Source of the DNA: Actinomyces oris
Lineage (GTDB): Bacteria > Actinomycetota > Actinomycetes > Actinomycetales > Actinomycetaceae
Assembly (NCBI RefSeq): GCF_001937665.1
Contig: NZ_MSKL01000005.1
Coordinates: 57,690-121,689 of the forward strand
Reading direction: 5' to 3'
Length of the DNA stretch: 64,000 nt
Part shown: one piece after another, positions 25,851 through 37,236 of the stretch
Position numbering within the stretch: the first letter of the stretch is position 1
Layout of the letters: each line of letters opens with the position of its first letter
Translations under genes and position numbers: made by a program
Notes under the pieces: generated by a model
The model's input: only the letters and a program-made list of their open reading frames with translations
The model's database searches: none
What the model was told of the DNA's origin: nothing

Positions 25851-26666
25851 TCAGCCGACCTGCTCGTGGGCGGCGGCGCGCACGTACTTCTTGGTGAAGG
25901 GGGCGATGACGCAGTTGCCGAAGATCTCGGAGTTGAGCAGCCCCTGGGCATCGCGCGGATCGTGGTGGGCGAACCAGCGCCGGCAGGTGACCCGGTGGCC
26001 CGGGGAGGAGACCACACGCACCTCGTCGCCGGCCTGCACCGACCCTTCGTCGAGGACCGCCAGGTAGACGCCCACCCGGTTGCGCGCCGAGAAGACCTCC
26101 ACCCAGTCCGCACGGCCCACACCACGGGCGAAGGTGGCGCACGGGTTGCGCACACCGGTCACCCTGACCCGCAGTCCTCCGTTGCTCGGGTCGCCGATGG
26201 ACAGGATCGCGCCGATCTCCACGTCGTCGATATCGCCCTCGATGAGGAGGTTCTCCCCCAGCCGCCCCGGCTCGATACCACCCAGGACCTGCGACCAGTG
26301 GCGCTGCTCGGCGGCGCTCATGACGTAGAGGGCCTTGTCACGGCCCCCGTGGTGGGCGCGATCCCCGTGCTTGTCGGAGACGATCCCGGTCCGGACGACC
26401 TCGACCGGCCCATCGACGGCGCCCTTGTGGATCGCCGAGACGCCTGCCGGGCCGGCATCGGGCCGCAGCCCTTTGACAGCGCACACCGCGCCGACGGTTC
26501 CCACCGGGTCGCCGTCATGGAACGGCGAGGGCTCATCGTTGTGGCGCCCGTCCGCGCCGGCGTGGGGCTCGCCCAGGACCCGGGCCAGCTCCCGGGTCAG
26601 GACCAGGTTGGAGCCGTCGTCGGTCAGGGCAGCATCAACCGTGGTCTGCCTGCTCTCGTCGCTCAT
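25851..26666 (-). CDS. MOSC-domain protein
   Basis: A 271-aa protein. The MOSC domain is recognised by GDRAHHGGRDKALYVMSAAEQRHWS, LGENLLIEGDIDDVEIGAILSIGD, VTGVRNPCATFARGVGRADWV (the family's conserved cysteine in NPC) and CRRWFAHHDPRDAQGLL. These proteins are thought to handle molybdenum-bound sulphur or sulphur carriers; this one is a stand-alone YiiM-like type. It lies between lepA and trmB on the same strand. Confidence 0.88.
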   Translation of the reverse strand: MSDESRQTTVDAALTDDGSNLVLTRELARVLGEPHAGADGRHNDEPSPFHDGDPVGTVGAVCAVKGLRPDAGPAGVSAIHKGAVDGPVEVVRTGIVSDKHGDRAHHGGRDKALYVMSAAEQRHWSQVLGGIEPGRLGENLLIEGDIDDVEIGAILSIGDPSNGGLRVRVTGVRNPCATFARGVGRADWVEVFSARNRVGVYLAVLDEGSVQAGDEVRVVSSPGHRVTCRRWFAHHDPRDAQGLLNSEIFGNCVIAPFTKKYVRAAAHEQVG

Positions 26667-26743
26667 GTCCGCAGCCGTCCTTCCATCGTCCGCCGGAACC
26701 GTCCTCGTCCTGCTCGGTCCTGTCCCCGTACCCGCCGGCTCCG

Positions 26744-28600
26744 CTACTTGCCCGGCTTGGCACCGGTGGGTGTGTCCGCACCGAGGGCCGCGATGAAGGC
26801 CTCCTGGGGCACCTCGACCCGGCCGATGGCCTTCATGCGCTTCTTGCCCTCCTTCTGCTTCTCCAGCAGCTTGCGCTTACGGGTGATGTCACCGCCGTAG
26901 CACTTGGCGAGCATGTCCTTGCGCAGGGCCCGGATGGTCTCGCGGGCGATGACGCGGGTGCCGATGGCCGCCTGCACGGGAACCTCGAACTGCTGGCGCG
27001 GGATGAGGTCCTTGAGGCGCTTGGTCATCATGACACCGTAGGAGTAGGCCGAGTCGCGGTGGACGATGGCGCTGAAGGCATCCACCTTGTCCCCGTTGAG
27101 CAGGATGTCGACCTTGACCAGGTTGGCGTCCTGGGAGCCGTCCATCTCGTAGTCCAGGGAGGCGTAGCCGCGGGTGCGTGACTTCAGGGCGTCGAAGAAG
27201 TCGAAGACGATCTCCGCCAGCGGCAGCACGTAGTGCATCTCCACGCGGGACTCGGAGAGGTAGTCCATGCCCTGCATGGTGCCGCGACGCGACTGGCACA
27301 GCTCCATGACCGTGCCCACGAACTCGCTGGGGGTCAGGATCGTGGCCCGCACCACCGGCTCGGAGACGGAGGAGACCTTGCCCTCGGGGAACTCGCTGGG
27401 GTTGGTCACCGTGTGCGTGGTGCGGTCCTCCATGGTCACCTCGTAGACCACGGAGGGGGCGGTGGAGATGATGTCCAGGTTGAACTCGCGCTCCAGGCGC
27501 TCGCGGATGATCTCCAGGTGCAGCAGGCCCAGGTAGCCGCAGCGGAAGCCGAAGCCCAGCGCCACCGAGGTCTCCGGCTCATAGGTCAGGGCGGCGTCGT
27601 TGAGCTTGAGCTTGTCCAGGGCGTCGCGCAGGGCCGGGAAGTCCGAGCCGTCCACCGGGAACAGGCCGGAGAAGACCATGGGCTTGGGGTCCTGGTAGCC
27701 CGACAGCGGCTCGTCGGCCGGTGCCGCCGCGGAGGTGACCGTGTCACCGACCTTGGACTGGCGCACGTCCTTGACCCCGGTGATGAGGTAGCCGACCTCG
27801 CCGGCCCCCAGGCCGGCCGACGGCGTGGGCTCGGGGCTGATGACGCCGATCTCCAGGAGGTCGTGAACGGCCTTGGTGGAGAGCATCTCGATGCGCTCGC
27901 GGGGCTTGAGGGCGCCGTCGACGACGCGCACGTAGGTGACCACGCCGCGGTAGGTGTCATAGACGGAGTCGAAGATCATGGCGCGCGCCGGGGCCTCGGG
28001 GTCGCCGTGCGGGGGCGGGACCGTCTCGACGATCCGGTCGAGCAGCTCGGGAACGCCCTGTCCGGTCTTGCCCGAGACCTTGAGGATGTCGTCGACGTCG
28101 CAGCCGATGAGTGAGGCGATCTCCTCGGCGTGCCTCTCCGGCTCGGCGGCGGGCAGGTCGATCTTGTTGAGGACCGGGATGATGGTCAGGTCCCCCTCGA
28201 TGGCCATGTAGAGGTTGGCCAGGGTCTGGGCCTGGATGCCCTGGGCGGCGTCGACCAGGAGGACCGCCCCCTCGCAGGCGGCCAGGGAGCGGTTGACCTC
28301 GTAGGAGAAGTCGACGTGCCCGGGAGTGTCGATCATGTTGAGTGCGTAAGCGCGCGTGACGCCGTCGTCGCCCTCAAGGGCCCAGGGCATGCGCACGGCC
28401 TGGGACTTGATGGTGATGCCGCGCTCGCGCTCGATGTCCATGCGGTCCAGGTACTGGGCGCGCATGTCGCGGGGCTGGACGACGCCGGTGGCCTGGAGCA
28501 TGCGGTCGGCCAGGGTGGACTTGCCGTGGTCGATGTGCGCGATGATGCAGAAGTTGCGCAGCCGGGCCTGCTCGGTGGCGGCGGGCTGGACGCTGGTCAT
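26744..28600 (-). CDS. lepA: Elongation factor 4 (LepA)
   Basis: A 618-aa translational GTPase: [21 protein letters not shown] (P-loop), [15 protein letters not shown] (switch region), [14 protein letters not shown], and [12 protein letters not shown]. The LepA-specific C-terminal domain ends with [33 protein letters not shown], the family signature. Upstream in-frame starts exist (28663 and 28654, or GTG 28624), so up to ~20 more residues are possible. EF4 rescues or back-translocates stalled ribosomes. It is one of a conserved block with rpsT and holA in actinobacteria, but here those genes lie far to the right. Confidence 0.95.
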   Translation of the reverse strand: MTSVQPAATEQARLRNFCIIAHIDHGKSTLADRMLQATGVVQPRDMRAQYLDRMDIERERGITIKSQAVRMPWALEGDDGVTRAYALNMIDTPGHVDFSYEVNRSLAACEGAVLLVDAAQGIQAQTLANLYMAIEGDLTIIPVLNKIDLPAAEPERHAEEIASLIGCDVDDILKVSGKTGQGVPELLDRIVETVPPPHGDPEAPARAMIFDSVYDTYRGVVTYVRVVDGALKPRERIEMLSTKAVHDLLEIGVISPEPTPSAGLGAGEVGYLITGVKDVRQSKVGDTVTSAAAPADEPLSGYQDPKPMVFSGLFPVDGSDFPALRDALDKLKLNDAALTYEPETSVALGFGFRCGYLGLLHLEIIRERLEREFNLDIISTAPSVVYEVTMEDRTTHTVTNPSEFPEGKVSSVSEPVVRATILTPSEFVGTVMELCQSRRGTMQGMDYLSESRVEMHYVLPLAEIVFDFFDALKSRTRGYASLDYEMDGSQDANLVKVDILLNGDKVDAFSAIVHRDSAYSYGVMMTKRLKDLIPRQQFEVPVQAAIGTRVIARETIRALRKDMLAKCYGGDITRKRKLLEKQKEGKKRMKAIGRVEVPQEAFIAALGADTPTGAKPGK

Positions 28601-28808
28601 CTGCTCTGGTGTGGGGATCGGTGACACGGAGATCGGTTCCTGGCTCTTCCTCATATCCGGCATGGGTCTGGACCAAGTCTCCCACGACGGCGGCCCACCA
28701 CCCCAGCCCGCCGGGCCAACCCGTGGTGTGAGGTGCGGCCGCACGCCGGTTCCCCACGGCTCCCGCGAGCGCAGGCGTCGGCGACCCCACAATCGGACGC
28801 CGTTCGAC

Positions 28809-28820
28809 TTAGGTTAGCCT
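28809..28820. promoter_or_regulatory. Possible iron box (DtxR/IdeR half-site)
   Basis: TTAGGTTAGCCT matches the first 12 positions of the DtxR-type consensus, but the following bases (TCCTCG) do not extend the palindrome. It sits 8 bases before the DedA-like start and could be chance; the gene has no obvious iron link. Confidence 0.35.
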
Positions 28821-28827
28821 TCCTCGC

Positions 28828-29325
28828 ATGCTGGAATGGATCCGCACCCTGCCCTATCCCTGGGTCTTCCTGTTCTTCTGGTGTCTGGCCATGATGCGCT
28901 CGCACACCATGTACTGGATCGGCCGGGGCATCACGGCGGGGACCGCACGCACCCGGTGGGTCTCACTGCTCGAGTCCCCGGTGTACGCCCGAGCCCAGGC
29001 GTGGTCGGCCCGCTGGGGTGTGCTGGCCGTGCCGATGTCCTTCCTGACCGTCGGCATACAGAGCGTCATCCAGATCTCCGCGGGGGTGGCCCGCATGCCG
29101 CTGCGCCGCTACGTGGCGGCCACGGCCGCGGGGGCGATCGCCTGGGCCACCGTCTACACGACCATCGGTATGGCGATCCTGACGGCCTGGATCACCGGGC
29201 CTACGGGTCGCGTCGTCTCCCTCCTGATGGTCACGGCCCTGGTGCTTGTCGTTGTGGCTCGTCGCGGTCGAGTCACGCACTGCGAGCACGGCGACCAGGG
29301 CAGGAGGCACGGCAAGCAGGCGTGA
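28828..29325 (+). CDS. DedA-like (VTT/SNARE-associated) membrane protein
   Basis: A 165-aa protein with a hydrophobic N-terminus (LPYPWVFLFFWCLAMM) and internal helices. The segment RWGVLAVPMSFLTVGIQSVIQISAGVARMPLRRYVAATAAGAIAWATVYTTIG is typical of the DedA core, including an amphipathic re-entrant stretch and the conserved Arg. It is shorter than typical DedA proteins (~200 aa). The C-terminus is a basic tail. It has a possible iron-box-like sequence upstream. DedA proteins are thought to act as lipid scramblases. It is divergent from lepA. Confidence 0.72.
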   Translation: MLEWIRTLPYPWVFLFFWCLAMMRSHTMYWIGRGITAGTARTRWVSLLESPVYARAQAWSARWGVLAVPMSFLTVGIQSVIQISAGVARMPLRRYVAATAAGAIAWATVYTTIGMAILTAWITGPTGRVVSLLMVTALVLVVVARRGRVTHCEHGDQGRRHGKQA

Positions 29326-29347
29326 TCCAGCCGGACCTGTCCGCAGA

Positions 29348-29384
29348 ACCCATCGGGGAGACCTCCCCACTCCCACCGATGGGT
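29348..29384 (+). terminator. Hairpin after the DedA-like gene
   Basis: ACCCATCGG and CCGATGGGT form a 9-bp stem, with a smaller GGGGAG/CTCCCC-like stem inside, followed by CTTTGCC. It lies about 20 bases after the stop codon at 29325 and is a reasonable terminator before the protease gene. Confidence 0.5.
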
Positions 29385-29472
29385 CTTTGCCGCCGCTTCA
29401 TGCCAGACTCGTCGCAGTTCGGGTTCCTGAACAGTCCCCACCCCGGGCGTCCCTATAGAAAGCCTCCCTGAC

Positions 29473-31065
29473 ATGTCTATGACCCCCAACAGAGAACGCG
29501 TTCTGCTCATCATTGCCGTCTCCATCGCGGTGGTCTCCGTCATCGCCGTCGGCCTGGTTCGCGCCGGAGTCCTCGGCGGTCACAAAGCCACCGCCAGGGC
29601 ATCAGCCTCTGCGCACAGCAACGCTGCGAACGCCACCGAGCCCAGCGACCGCTTCATCATCTCTTACGCCGAGAACTCGGCAGCGGCCAAGGTCATCGCC
29701 TCAGCGAAGGCCTACGGCGAGAACGTCCTCGATTCCTTGCCCGCCAAGGACAAGCAGGCACTGACCGCCGCCGCGGGAAAGTTCTCGGTCAAGCTGGAGA
29801 GCGTGACCGCTCACGCCATGAGCACTGCGGCCGTGAAGCTGAGTGACAAGCTCACCGTGGATCAGGTCAAGGAGTTCATCTCCACGCTCGAGGCCGCTGA
29901 CGGCATCGAGGCCGTCGAGCCCGATATGCACGTCACAGCCCTGGACAAGACCTCCACCAAGGACAGCAATGTCCCCAACGACCCCTACTTCTCCGAGCAG
30001 TGGGACATGACCTCGGGCTCCTACGGGATCAACGCCACCAACGCCTGGTCGCAGTCCACCGGCAAGGGCGTCACGGTCGCCGTCATCGACTCCGGCATCC
30101 TGACCGACCACCCGGACCTCAAGGGCCAGCTCCTGCCCGGCTACGACTTCATCGCCGACGCCGAGAGCGCACGCGACAACGACGGCTACGACTCGAATCC
30201 CTTCGACGAGGGCGACTGGGCTGAGCCGGGTGAGTGCTCCGCCCAGACCGGAGAGAATAAGGGCCGGGAGTCGACCTGGCACGGCACCCATGTAGCCGGG
30301 ACCATTGCCGCGCGCACGAACAACGGCGAAGGTGTGGCAGGTGTCGCCCCGGACGCCAGGATCGTGCCCGTCCGCGCCCTGGGCCGCTGCGGCGGCAACA
30401 GCGCCAACATCATCGATGCCATCACTTGGGCCTCGGGCGGCAAGGTCAACGGCGCACCGGTCAACAAGAACCCCGCCCAGATCATCAACATGAGCATGGG
30501 CGGCTCCCGTACCTGCCCCCGCTTCTACCAGAAGGTCATCAATGCTGCAGTCGCGCGCGGTGCCATCATCGTCGCCGCCGCCGCCGGCAACAATAATGAG
30601 GACGCCAGAAACGCCGCCCCTGCCAGCTGCGAGAACGTCATCACCGTCGGTGCCACCACGAACACCGGGGACCGCTCGTCCTTCTCGAACTACGGTGACA
30701 CCGTCGAAATCTCCGCCCCCGGTGGCGAGATCAAGTCCCACACCGGCATCCTGTCCGCGACCGACGAGTCGCCGACAGCGCCTCGGACCGCCAGCTACGC
30801 CGGCATGGTGGGCACCAGTCAGGCGGCACCGCACGTGTCCGGCACCATCGCGCTGATGCTGGCCTCCAACCCCGATCTGAAGACCGCGGAGATCGTCACC
30901 ATCCTGCAGAACACGGCCAGCCCCATGGCTAAGTGCGACCGGTACGCCTGCGGCGCCGGCATCGTCAACGCAGCCTCCGCTGTGGCCCAGGTATCCGGCA
31001 AGGGCGCCGACCCCAGTGCCACCGCCGGTGGGAGAACCCTCCGCCTCGGCAGCCGACGCGGCTGA
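29473..31065 (+). CDS. Secreted or membrane-anchored subtilisin-like serine protease (S8)
   Basis: A 530-aa protein. Residues ~10-34 are a hydrophobic N-terminal segment (signal peptide or anchor) followed by a Ala/Ser-rich linker. Residues ~58-155 resemble an inhibitor I9-type propeptide (RFIISYAENSAAAKVI). The S8 domain follows with Asp206 (VAVIDSG), His270 (HGTHVAG) and Ser449 (GTSQAAPHVSG), plus an oxyanion Asn in AAAGNNNEDA. Cysteines 254, 306, 348, 386, 484 and 489 could form disulphides outside the cell. No LPxTG motif is present. It lies alone between the DedA-like gene and the trp leader. It is probably an exported protease for peptide supply or maturation; the target is unknown. Confidence 0.9.
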   Translation: MSMTPNRERVLLIIAVSIAVVSVIAVGLVRAGVLGGHKATARASASAHSNAANATEPSDRFIISYAENSAAAKVIASAKAYGENVLDSLPAKDKQALTAAAGKFSVKLESVTAHAMSTAAVKLSDKLTVDQVKEFISTLEAADGIEAVEPDMHVTALDKTSTKDSNVPNDPYFSEQWDMTSGSYGINATNAWSQSTGKGVTVAVIDSGILTDHPDLKGQLLPGYDFIADAESARDNDGYDSNPFDEGDWAEPGECSAQTGENKGRESTWHGTHVAGTIAARTNNGEGVAGVAPDARIVPVRALGRCGGNSANIIDAITWASGGKVNGAPVNKNPAQIINMSMGGSRTCPRFYQKVINAAVARGAIIVAAAAGNNNEDARNAAPASCENVITVGATTNTGDRSSFSNYGDTVEISAPGGEIKSHTGILSATDESPTAPRTASYAGMVGTSQAAPHVSGTIALMLASNPDLKTAEIVTILQNTASPMAKCDRYACGAGIVNAASAVAQVSGKGADPSATAGGRTLRLGSRRG

Positions 31066-31175
31066 GCGTCCGAGCCGATCCGCTGCCTGCGCATACCGGG
31101 CGACCGATGCGGACCCGCGTCTCATCCCTTGCCGACGATTTGGTCGCTTCATGACATCGTTCTACCCTCTGTTCC

Positions 31176-31247
31176 ATGACAGCGTTCCGTAACCGCCAGT
31201 GGTGGTGGCTCCCCTCGAGGCGAGCCGCCACCATCCTGACGCGTTAG
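31176..31247 (+). CDS. trpL: trp operon leader peptide
   Basis: A 23-codon reading frame (ATG 31176, TAG 31245-31247) with three consecutive Trp codons at 31200-31208 (N-R-Q-W-W-W-L). It lies about 80 bases upstream of trpE and overlaps alternative RNA stems. This is the classic layout of a ribosome-mediated attenuator: ribosomes stalling at the Trp codons when charged tRNA-Trp is scarce favour the antiterminator. Confidence 0.82.
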   Translation: MTAFRNRQWWWLPSRRAATILTR

Positions 31248-31301
31248 GACCTTCCGGCTCGCTCACCGCGGGCCCGCCCGACGCATGAGTGAAAGGCCCG
31301 C
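31201..31301 (+). promoter_or_regulatory. trp attenuator (alternative RNA stems)
   Basis: Three mutually overlapping pairings are visible. First, GGTGGTGGCTC (31201-31211, over the Trp codons) with GAGCCGCCACC (31222-31232). Second, GCGAGCC (31220-31226) with GGCTCGC (31256-31262), which competes with the first. Third, GCGGGCC (31268-31274) with GGCCCGC (31295-31301) just before trpE. The last stem is not followed by a U-run, so the final step could act on termination with help or on translation initiation. The pairing logic is seen in the sequence; the mechanism is inferred. Confidence 0.68.
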
Positions 31302-31330
31302 CTGAACCCCGATCTCAGGAAAGAGGCCCC

Positions 31331-33040
31331 ATGCCACCCACCGTGCCAGACTCCACCCCCGAGGCCGCACCGTCAGCCGCCTCACCCACCGTGCTGACGC
31401 GCTCGGTGCGCTACCACGCCGACGGCGGCTCCCTGCTGGAGCAGCTGACCCGCTCCGGTCTGCTGCGTGCCACTGCGGACTCGTCCGGAGAGGGCGGCCC
31501 CACGCGCCCGGTGGACTGCGTGCTGCTGGAGAGCGCCGACATCACCACGAAGGTATCGCGCACCACGGTCGCCGTCCTGGAGGCCTCGGCCAGGCTGACC
31601 TGCTGGGGCGGAACCGTCACCGCTGAGGCGCTGGACGCCGTCGGTGGTCAGGGTCCGGGAGCCGATGGTCTGGCGGCTCTGGCGCGTCTTGAGGAGAGTC
31701 TGGCCGAGCACGTCACCGACCGCTCCCCCGGCCGGTTGACTCTCGCCCTGCCCACCAGCTCCGACGACGACCCGATGATCGAGGAGCGCGAGCGGCTCAC
31801 CGCCCTGTCCACGATCGAGCCGCTACGGCTCCTGGCCCGGGCCGAGGTCGCCCACCCCCACCTGCCGCTGGAGGTGGGAGCCTTCGCCTTCGACTACCTG
31901 TCCACCTTCGAGTCCCTGCCCGAGGTGGCCCAGGGCGCCAACACCTGCCCCGACTACCTCTTCTACGACGCGCGCATCATCCTCGTCGTCGATCACCCCA
32001 CGCAGGAGGCGACCCTGGTGGGGGCCTCGGTCGACACCGCCGGCCTGGAGCGGCGCATGGACGCGTTGTCCGCCGCCATCGACAGTATCGACAGCGCGGC
32101 CGACACCGACGTCGAGGCGCCGGCCCCGACCGCCGACGGTATCGGCTCTCCTGTCGTGCACGCGGTGCCCACCACCTCCGACGCCGACTTCGAGGCGGTT
32201 GTGGAGGAGATGCGCGGCTACATCGCCGACGGCGACGTCTACCAGGTGGTGCCCTCACGCGGCTTCACCATCGCCTGCCCGGATGCGCTGGCCGCCTACC
32301 ACGTGCTGCGTCACGCCAACCCCAGCCCCTACATGTTCTACCTGGCCGCCCCGGACTTCGAGCTCTTCGGCGCGTCCCCGGAGTCGGCGCTGCTGTACTC
32401 GGTGCGCAGTGGCAGGGTCGCCATCCGCCCCATCGCCGGGACCCGGCCGCGTGGGCTGCACCCCGACGGCTCCGTCGACCACGAGCGCGACACCCGTCTG
32501 GAGCTGGAGCTGCGCACCGACGCCAAGGAGGTCGCCGAGCACGTCATGCTCGTGGACCTGGCCCGCAATGACGTCGCCCGGGTCAGCCGTCCGGGCACCC
32601 GCAGTGTCCAGGACCTCCTGCGCGTGGACCGCTACAGCCGGGTGATGCACCTGGTCTCAGAGATCTCCGGCGAGCTGGCCGAGGATCTGGACGCCTTGGA
32701 CGCCTTCCGCGCCTCCATGACGATGGGCACCCTCACCGGGGCCCCCAAGCTACGGGCCGCCGAGCTCATCCGCCGGGCCGAGGGCGTGCGCCGCGGCTCC
32801 TACGGCGGCTCGGTGGGTTACATCCGCGGTGACGGCGAGCTGGACACCTGCATCGTCATCCGCTCCGGCTTCGTGTCCGCCGGGACCGCCCTGGTCCAGG
32901 CCGGAGCCGGTGTCGTGGCGGCCTCCTCCCCGGCAGCCGAGGCCGCTGAGACCGTTCACAAGGCCCGCGCCGTCCTGGAGGCGGTCGCCACCGCTCAGGG
33001 CGCCGCACTCGTCATCGACCAGACCGGCAAGGAGGCCTGA
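31331..33040 (+). CDS. trpE: Anthranilate synthase component I (TrpE)
   Basis: A 569-aa chorismate-binding enzyme. Residues include the feedback motif LLESADI (tryptophan site), AFDYLSTFE, then the catalytic domain with YIADGDVYQVVPSRGF, NPSPYMFYLAAPDFELFGASPESALLY, RPIAGTRPRG, and the terminal MTMGTLTGAPKLRAAELI and GGSVGYIRGDGELDTCIVIR. ATG 31331 is preferred: an AGGAAAGAGG site lies just upstream, while the GTG at 31289 overlaps the attenuator stem. With TrpG it converts chorismate and glutamine to anthranilate. It is the first gene of the trp operon. Confidence 0.96.
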   Translation: MPPTVPDSTPEAAPSAASPTVLTRSVRYHADGGSLLEQLTRSGLLRATADSSGEGGPTRPVDCVLLESADITTKVSRTTVAVLEASARLTCWGGTVTAEALDAVGGQGPGADGLAALARLEESLAEHVTDRSPGRLTLALPTSSDDDPMIEERERLTALSTIEPLRLLARAEVAHPHLPLEVGAFAFDYLSTFESLPEVAQGANTCPDYLFYDARIILVVDHPTQEATLVGASVDTAGLERRMDALSAAIDSIDSAADTDVEAPAPTADGIGSPVVHAVPTTSDADFEAVVEEMRGYIADGDVYQVVPSRGFTIACPDALAAYHVLRHANPSPYMFYLAAPDFELFGASPESALLYSVRSGRVAIRPIAGTRPRGLHPDGSVDHERDTRLELELRTDAKEVAEHVMLVDLARNDVARVSRPGTRSVQDLLRVDRYSRVMHLVSEISGELAEDLDALDAFRASMTMGTLTGAPKLRAAELIRRAEGVRRGSYGGSVGYIRGDGELDTCIVIRSGFVSAGTALVQAGAGVVAASSPAAEAAETVHKARAVLEAVATAQGAALVIDQTGKEA

Positions 33041-33043
33041 GCC

Positions 33044-33751
33044 ATGCCCCTCACCAACAGCCACAGCAGCGAGCAGGCCGCGAAGCATCTTCTGGAGACA
33101 TCGGCGCCGGCTCGAGTGGTTCTGCTCGACAACCGCGACTCCTTCGTCTACAACCTCGTCGACCAGTTCGCGACCCTCGGTTCCCAGATCGAGGTCTACC
33201 GCAACAACGTGCCTACCTCCCGGGTGCTCGCCGCCCTGGAGCCCACCGCGGCCGAGCGGGAGGCCGGGCGGCGCCCGGTCCTGTGTCTGTCCCCCGGGCC
33301 GGGCTATCCGGCGACATCGGGCTGCCTCATGGAGCTCATTGCCACCGCCATGGAGCAGGCGATTCCCACGCTGGGCATCTGCCTGGGGTTCCAGGCCCTC
33401 GTCGAGGCCTGTGGTGGGCAGGTCCGCCCGGTCGGCCCGGTCCACGGCCGCTCCGACCGGGTCGAGGTCACTGAGGCGGGGCGTGCGGACACGGCCTTCG
33501 CGGTGCTCGACGGCGGACCGCTGGATGTGGCCCGCTACCACTCGCTGGGCACGCGCACGCTGCCCGAGACACTCGTCAGCCTGGCCCGAACCACCCAGGT
33601 GGACGGCGACGGAAGCGGTGGCATCGTCATGGCGGCCCGACACCGGTCATTGCCCGCGATCGGCCTGCAGTTCCACCCGGAGTCGATCCTCACCCCGCAG
33701 GGTCCGGCCCTGCTCAAGGCCGTCACCACCGACCTGGCCCGGACCGCCTGA
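33044..33751 (+). CDS. trpG: Anthranilate synthase component II (glutamine amidotransferase)
   Basis: A 235-aa class-I amidotransferase: VVLLDNRDSFVYNLVDQF at the start, CLSPGPGYPATSG, the nucleophile in TLGICLGFQALVEACGG (Cys), and the His-Glu pair in LQFHPESILTPQG. It has an N-terminal extension of ~25 residues before the fold. The start lies 3 bases after the trpE stop. It supplies ammonia to TrpE; the operon position supports trpG rather than pabA. Confidence 0.94.
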   Translation: MPLTNSHSSEQAAKHLLETSAPARVVLLDNRDSFVYNLVDQFATLGSQIEVYRNNVPTSRVLAALEPTAAEREAGRRPVLCLSPGPGYPATSGCLMELIATAMEQAIPTLGICLGFQALVEACGGQVRPVGPVHGRSDRVEVTEAGRADTAFAVLDGGPLDVARYHSLGTRTLPETLVSLARTTQVDGDGSGGIVMAARHRSLPAIGLQFHPESILTPQGPALLKAVTTDLARTA

Positions 33752-33863
33752 GCCACAGCAGCGCCCCGTCGTCCCGCAGATCCCGACGTCGGCGCCACCG
33801 CTCGGGCAGAATCGTCCCCGGGCACCCCAAGCCTCAACCACCTGCATAAGGAGCTACAGACCG

Positions 33864-34952
33864 ATGAGTGAGACCAACGGCGCGTCCCCCGCCGCTGCGG
33901 GCGGCACGCATGCTGCCACGGCACAGGAGGCGCACGAGCTGCTGCGAGAGGTGGTTCAGGGACGGCGCCTGAGCCGCGAGCAGGCCTCCACGGTGTTCGC
34001 GGCCCTGGGTGCCGGCGACCTGTCCGAAGTGGAGACGGCGGCACTGCTGGCGGCGTTGCACGCCCGCGGCGAGGAGCCCCAGGAGGTCGCCGGGGCCGCG
34101 AGCGCCTTCCGTCAGGCCGCCCGGGCCTTCCCGTCGGTGTCCTTCCCACTGGTGGACGTCGTCGGCACCGGGGGCGATGGCGTGGGCACGATCAACATCT
34201 CCACGGGGGCGGGCCTGGTGGCCGCCTCGATGGGGGTCGCCGTGGCCAAGCACGGCAACAGGGCCGTGTCCTCCAAGACGGGGGCGGCCGACGTCATCGC
34301 CGAGCTGGGGCTGCCGCTGGACGTGGAGCCGGCCACGGCGGTCGAGCTGCTGGCCCGTGACCATTTCACCTTCCTGTTCGCCCAGGCCTACCACCCGGCG
34401 ATGCGGCATGTGGCGCCGGTGCGCAAGGCGCTGGCCACGCCCACGATCTTCAATGTCCTGGGGCCGCTGGTGAACCCGGCCCACCTGACCTTCCAGCTCA
34501 TGGGTGTGTGGGACCCGGGCATGCTGGACATGATCGCTGAGGCGATGGTCCAGCTGGGGCGTGAGCGTGCGCTCGTGGTCCACGGCTCGGGCCTGGACGA
34601 GATCGCCGTCCACGGGCCGACCCTCGTGCGTGAGGCGACGCCCGACGGGGTCAGGGCCTATGAGGTCGCGCCTGAGGATCTGGGGGTGTCCACCTACGAG
34701 CTGGCCGATCTGCTGGGCGGGGAGCCGGCCGATAACGCACGCCTGCTGCGTGAGGCCGTCTCGGGTGAGGGAAGGCCCGCCCATCGCGACGCCATCGCAG
34801 TCAATGCCGGTGCCCTGCTGTACCTCACCGGTCGGGCTGACAGCCTCGCGGACGGCACTGCGGCTGCCCTGGAGCAGATCCTTTCCGGTGGCGTGGCCCG
34901 CCACCTGGAGTCCATGACCAAAGCCAGTGACCTCGCCACTGAGACGGCCTGA
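33864..34952 (+). CDS. trpD: Anthranilate phosphoribosyltransferase
   Basis: A 362-aa enzyme with the family glycine-rich PRPP loop: DVVGTGGDGVGTINISTGAGLVAASMGVAVAKHGNRAVSSKTGAADVIAELG. Later FLFAQAYHPAMRHVAPVRKALATPTIFNVLGPLVNPA and VVHGSGLDEIAVHGPTLV complete the active site. ATG 33864 has a GGAG site 8-10 bases upstream; the frame is open earlier but overlaps trpG. The reaction attaches phosphoribose to anthranilate. It is separated from trpG by 112 bases and from the trpC-trpB fusion by 9 bases. Confidence 0.95.
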   Translation: MSETNGASPAAAGGTHAATAQEAHELLREVVQGRRLSREQASTVFAALGAGDLSEVETAALLAALHARGEEPQEVAGAASAFRQAARAFPSVSFPLVDVVGTGGDGVGTINISTGAGLVAASMGVAVAKHGNRAVSSKTGAADVIAELGLPLDVEPATAVELLARDHFTFLFAQAYHPAMRHVAPVRKALATPTIFNVLGPLVNPAHLTFQLMGVWDPGMLDMIAEAMVQLGRERALVVHGSGLDEIAVHGPTLVREATPDGVRAYEVAPEDLGVSTYELADLLGGEPADNARLLREAVSGEGRPAHRDAIAVNAGALLYLTGRADSLADGTAAALEQILSGGVARHLESMTKASDLATETA

Positions 34953-34961
34953 GGAGAAGCC

Positions 34962-37235
<2,274 letters not shown>

Positions 37236-37236
37236 G

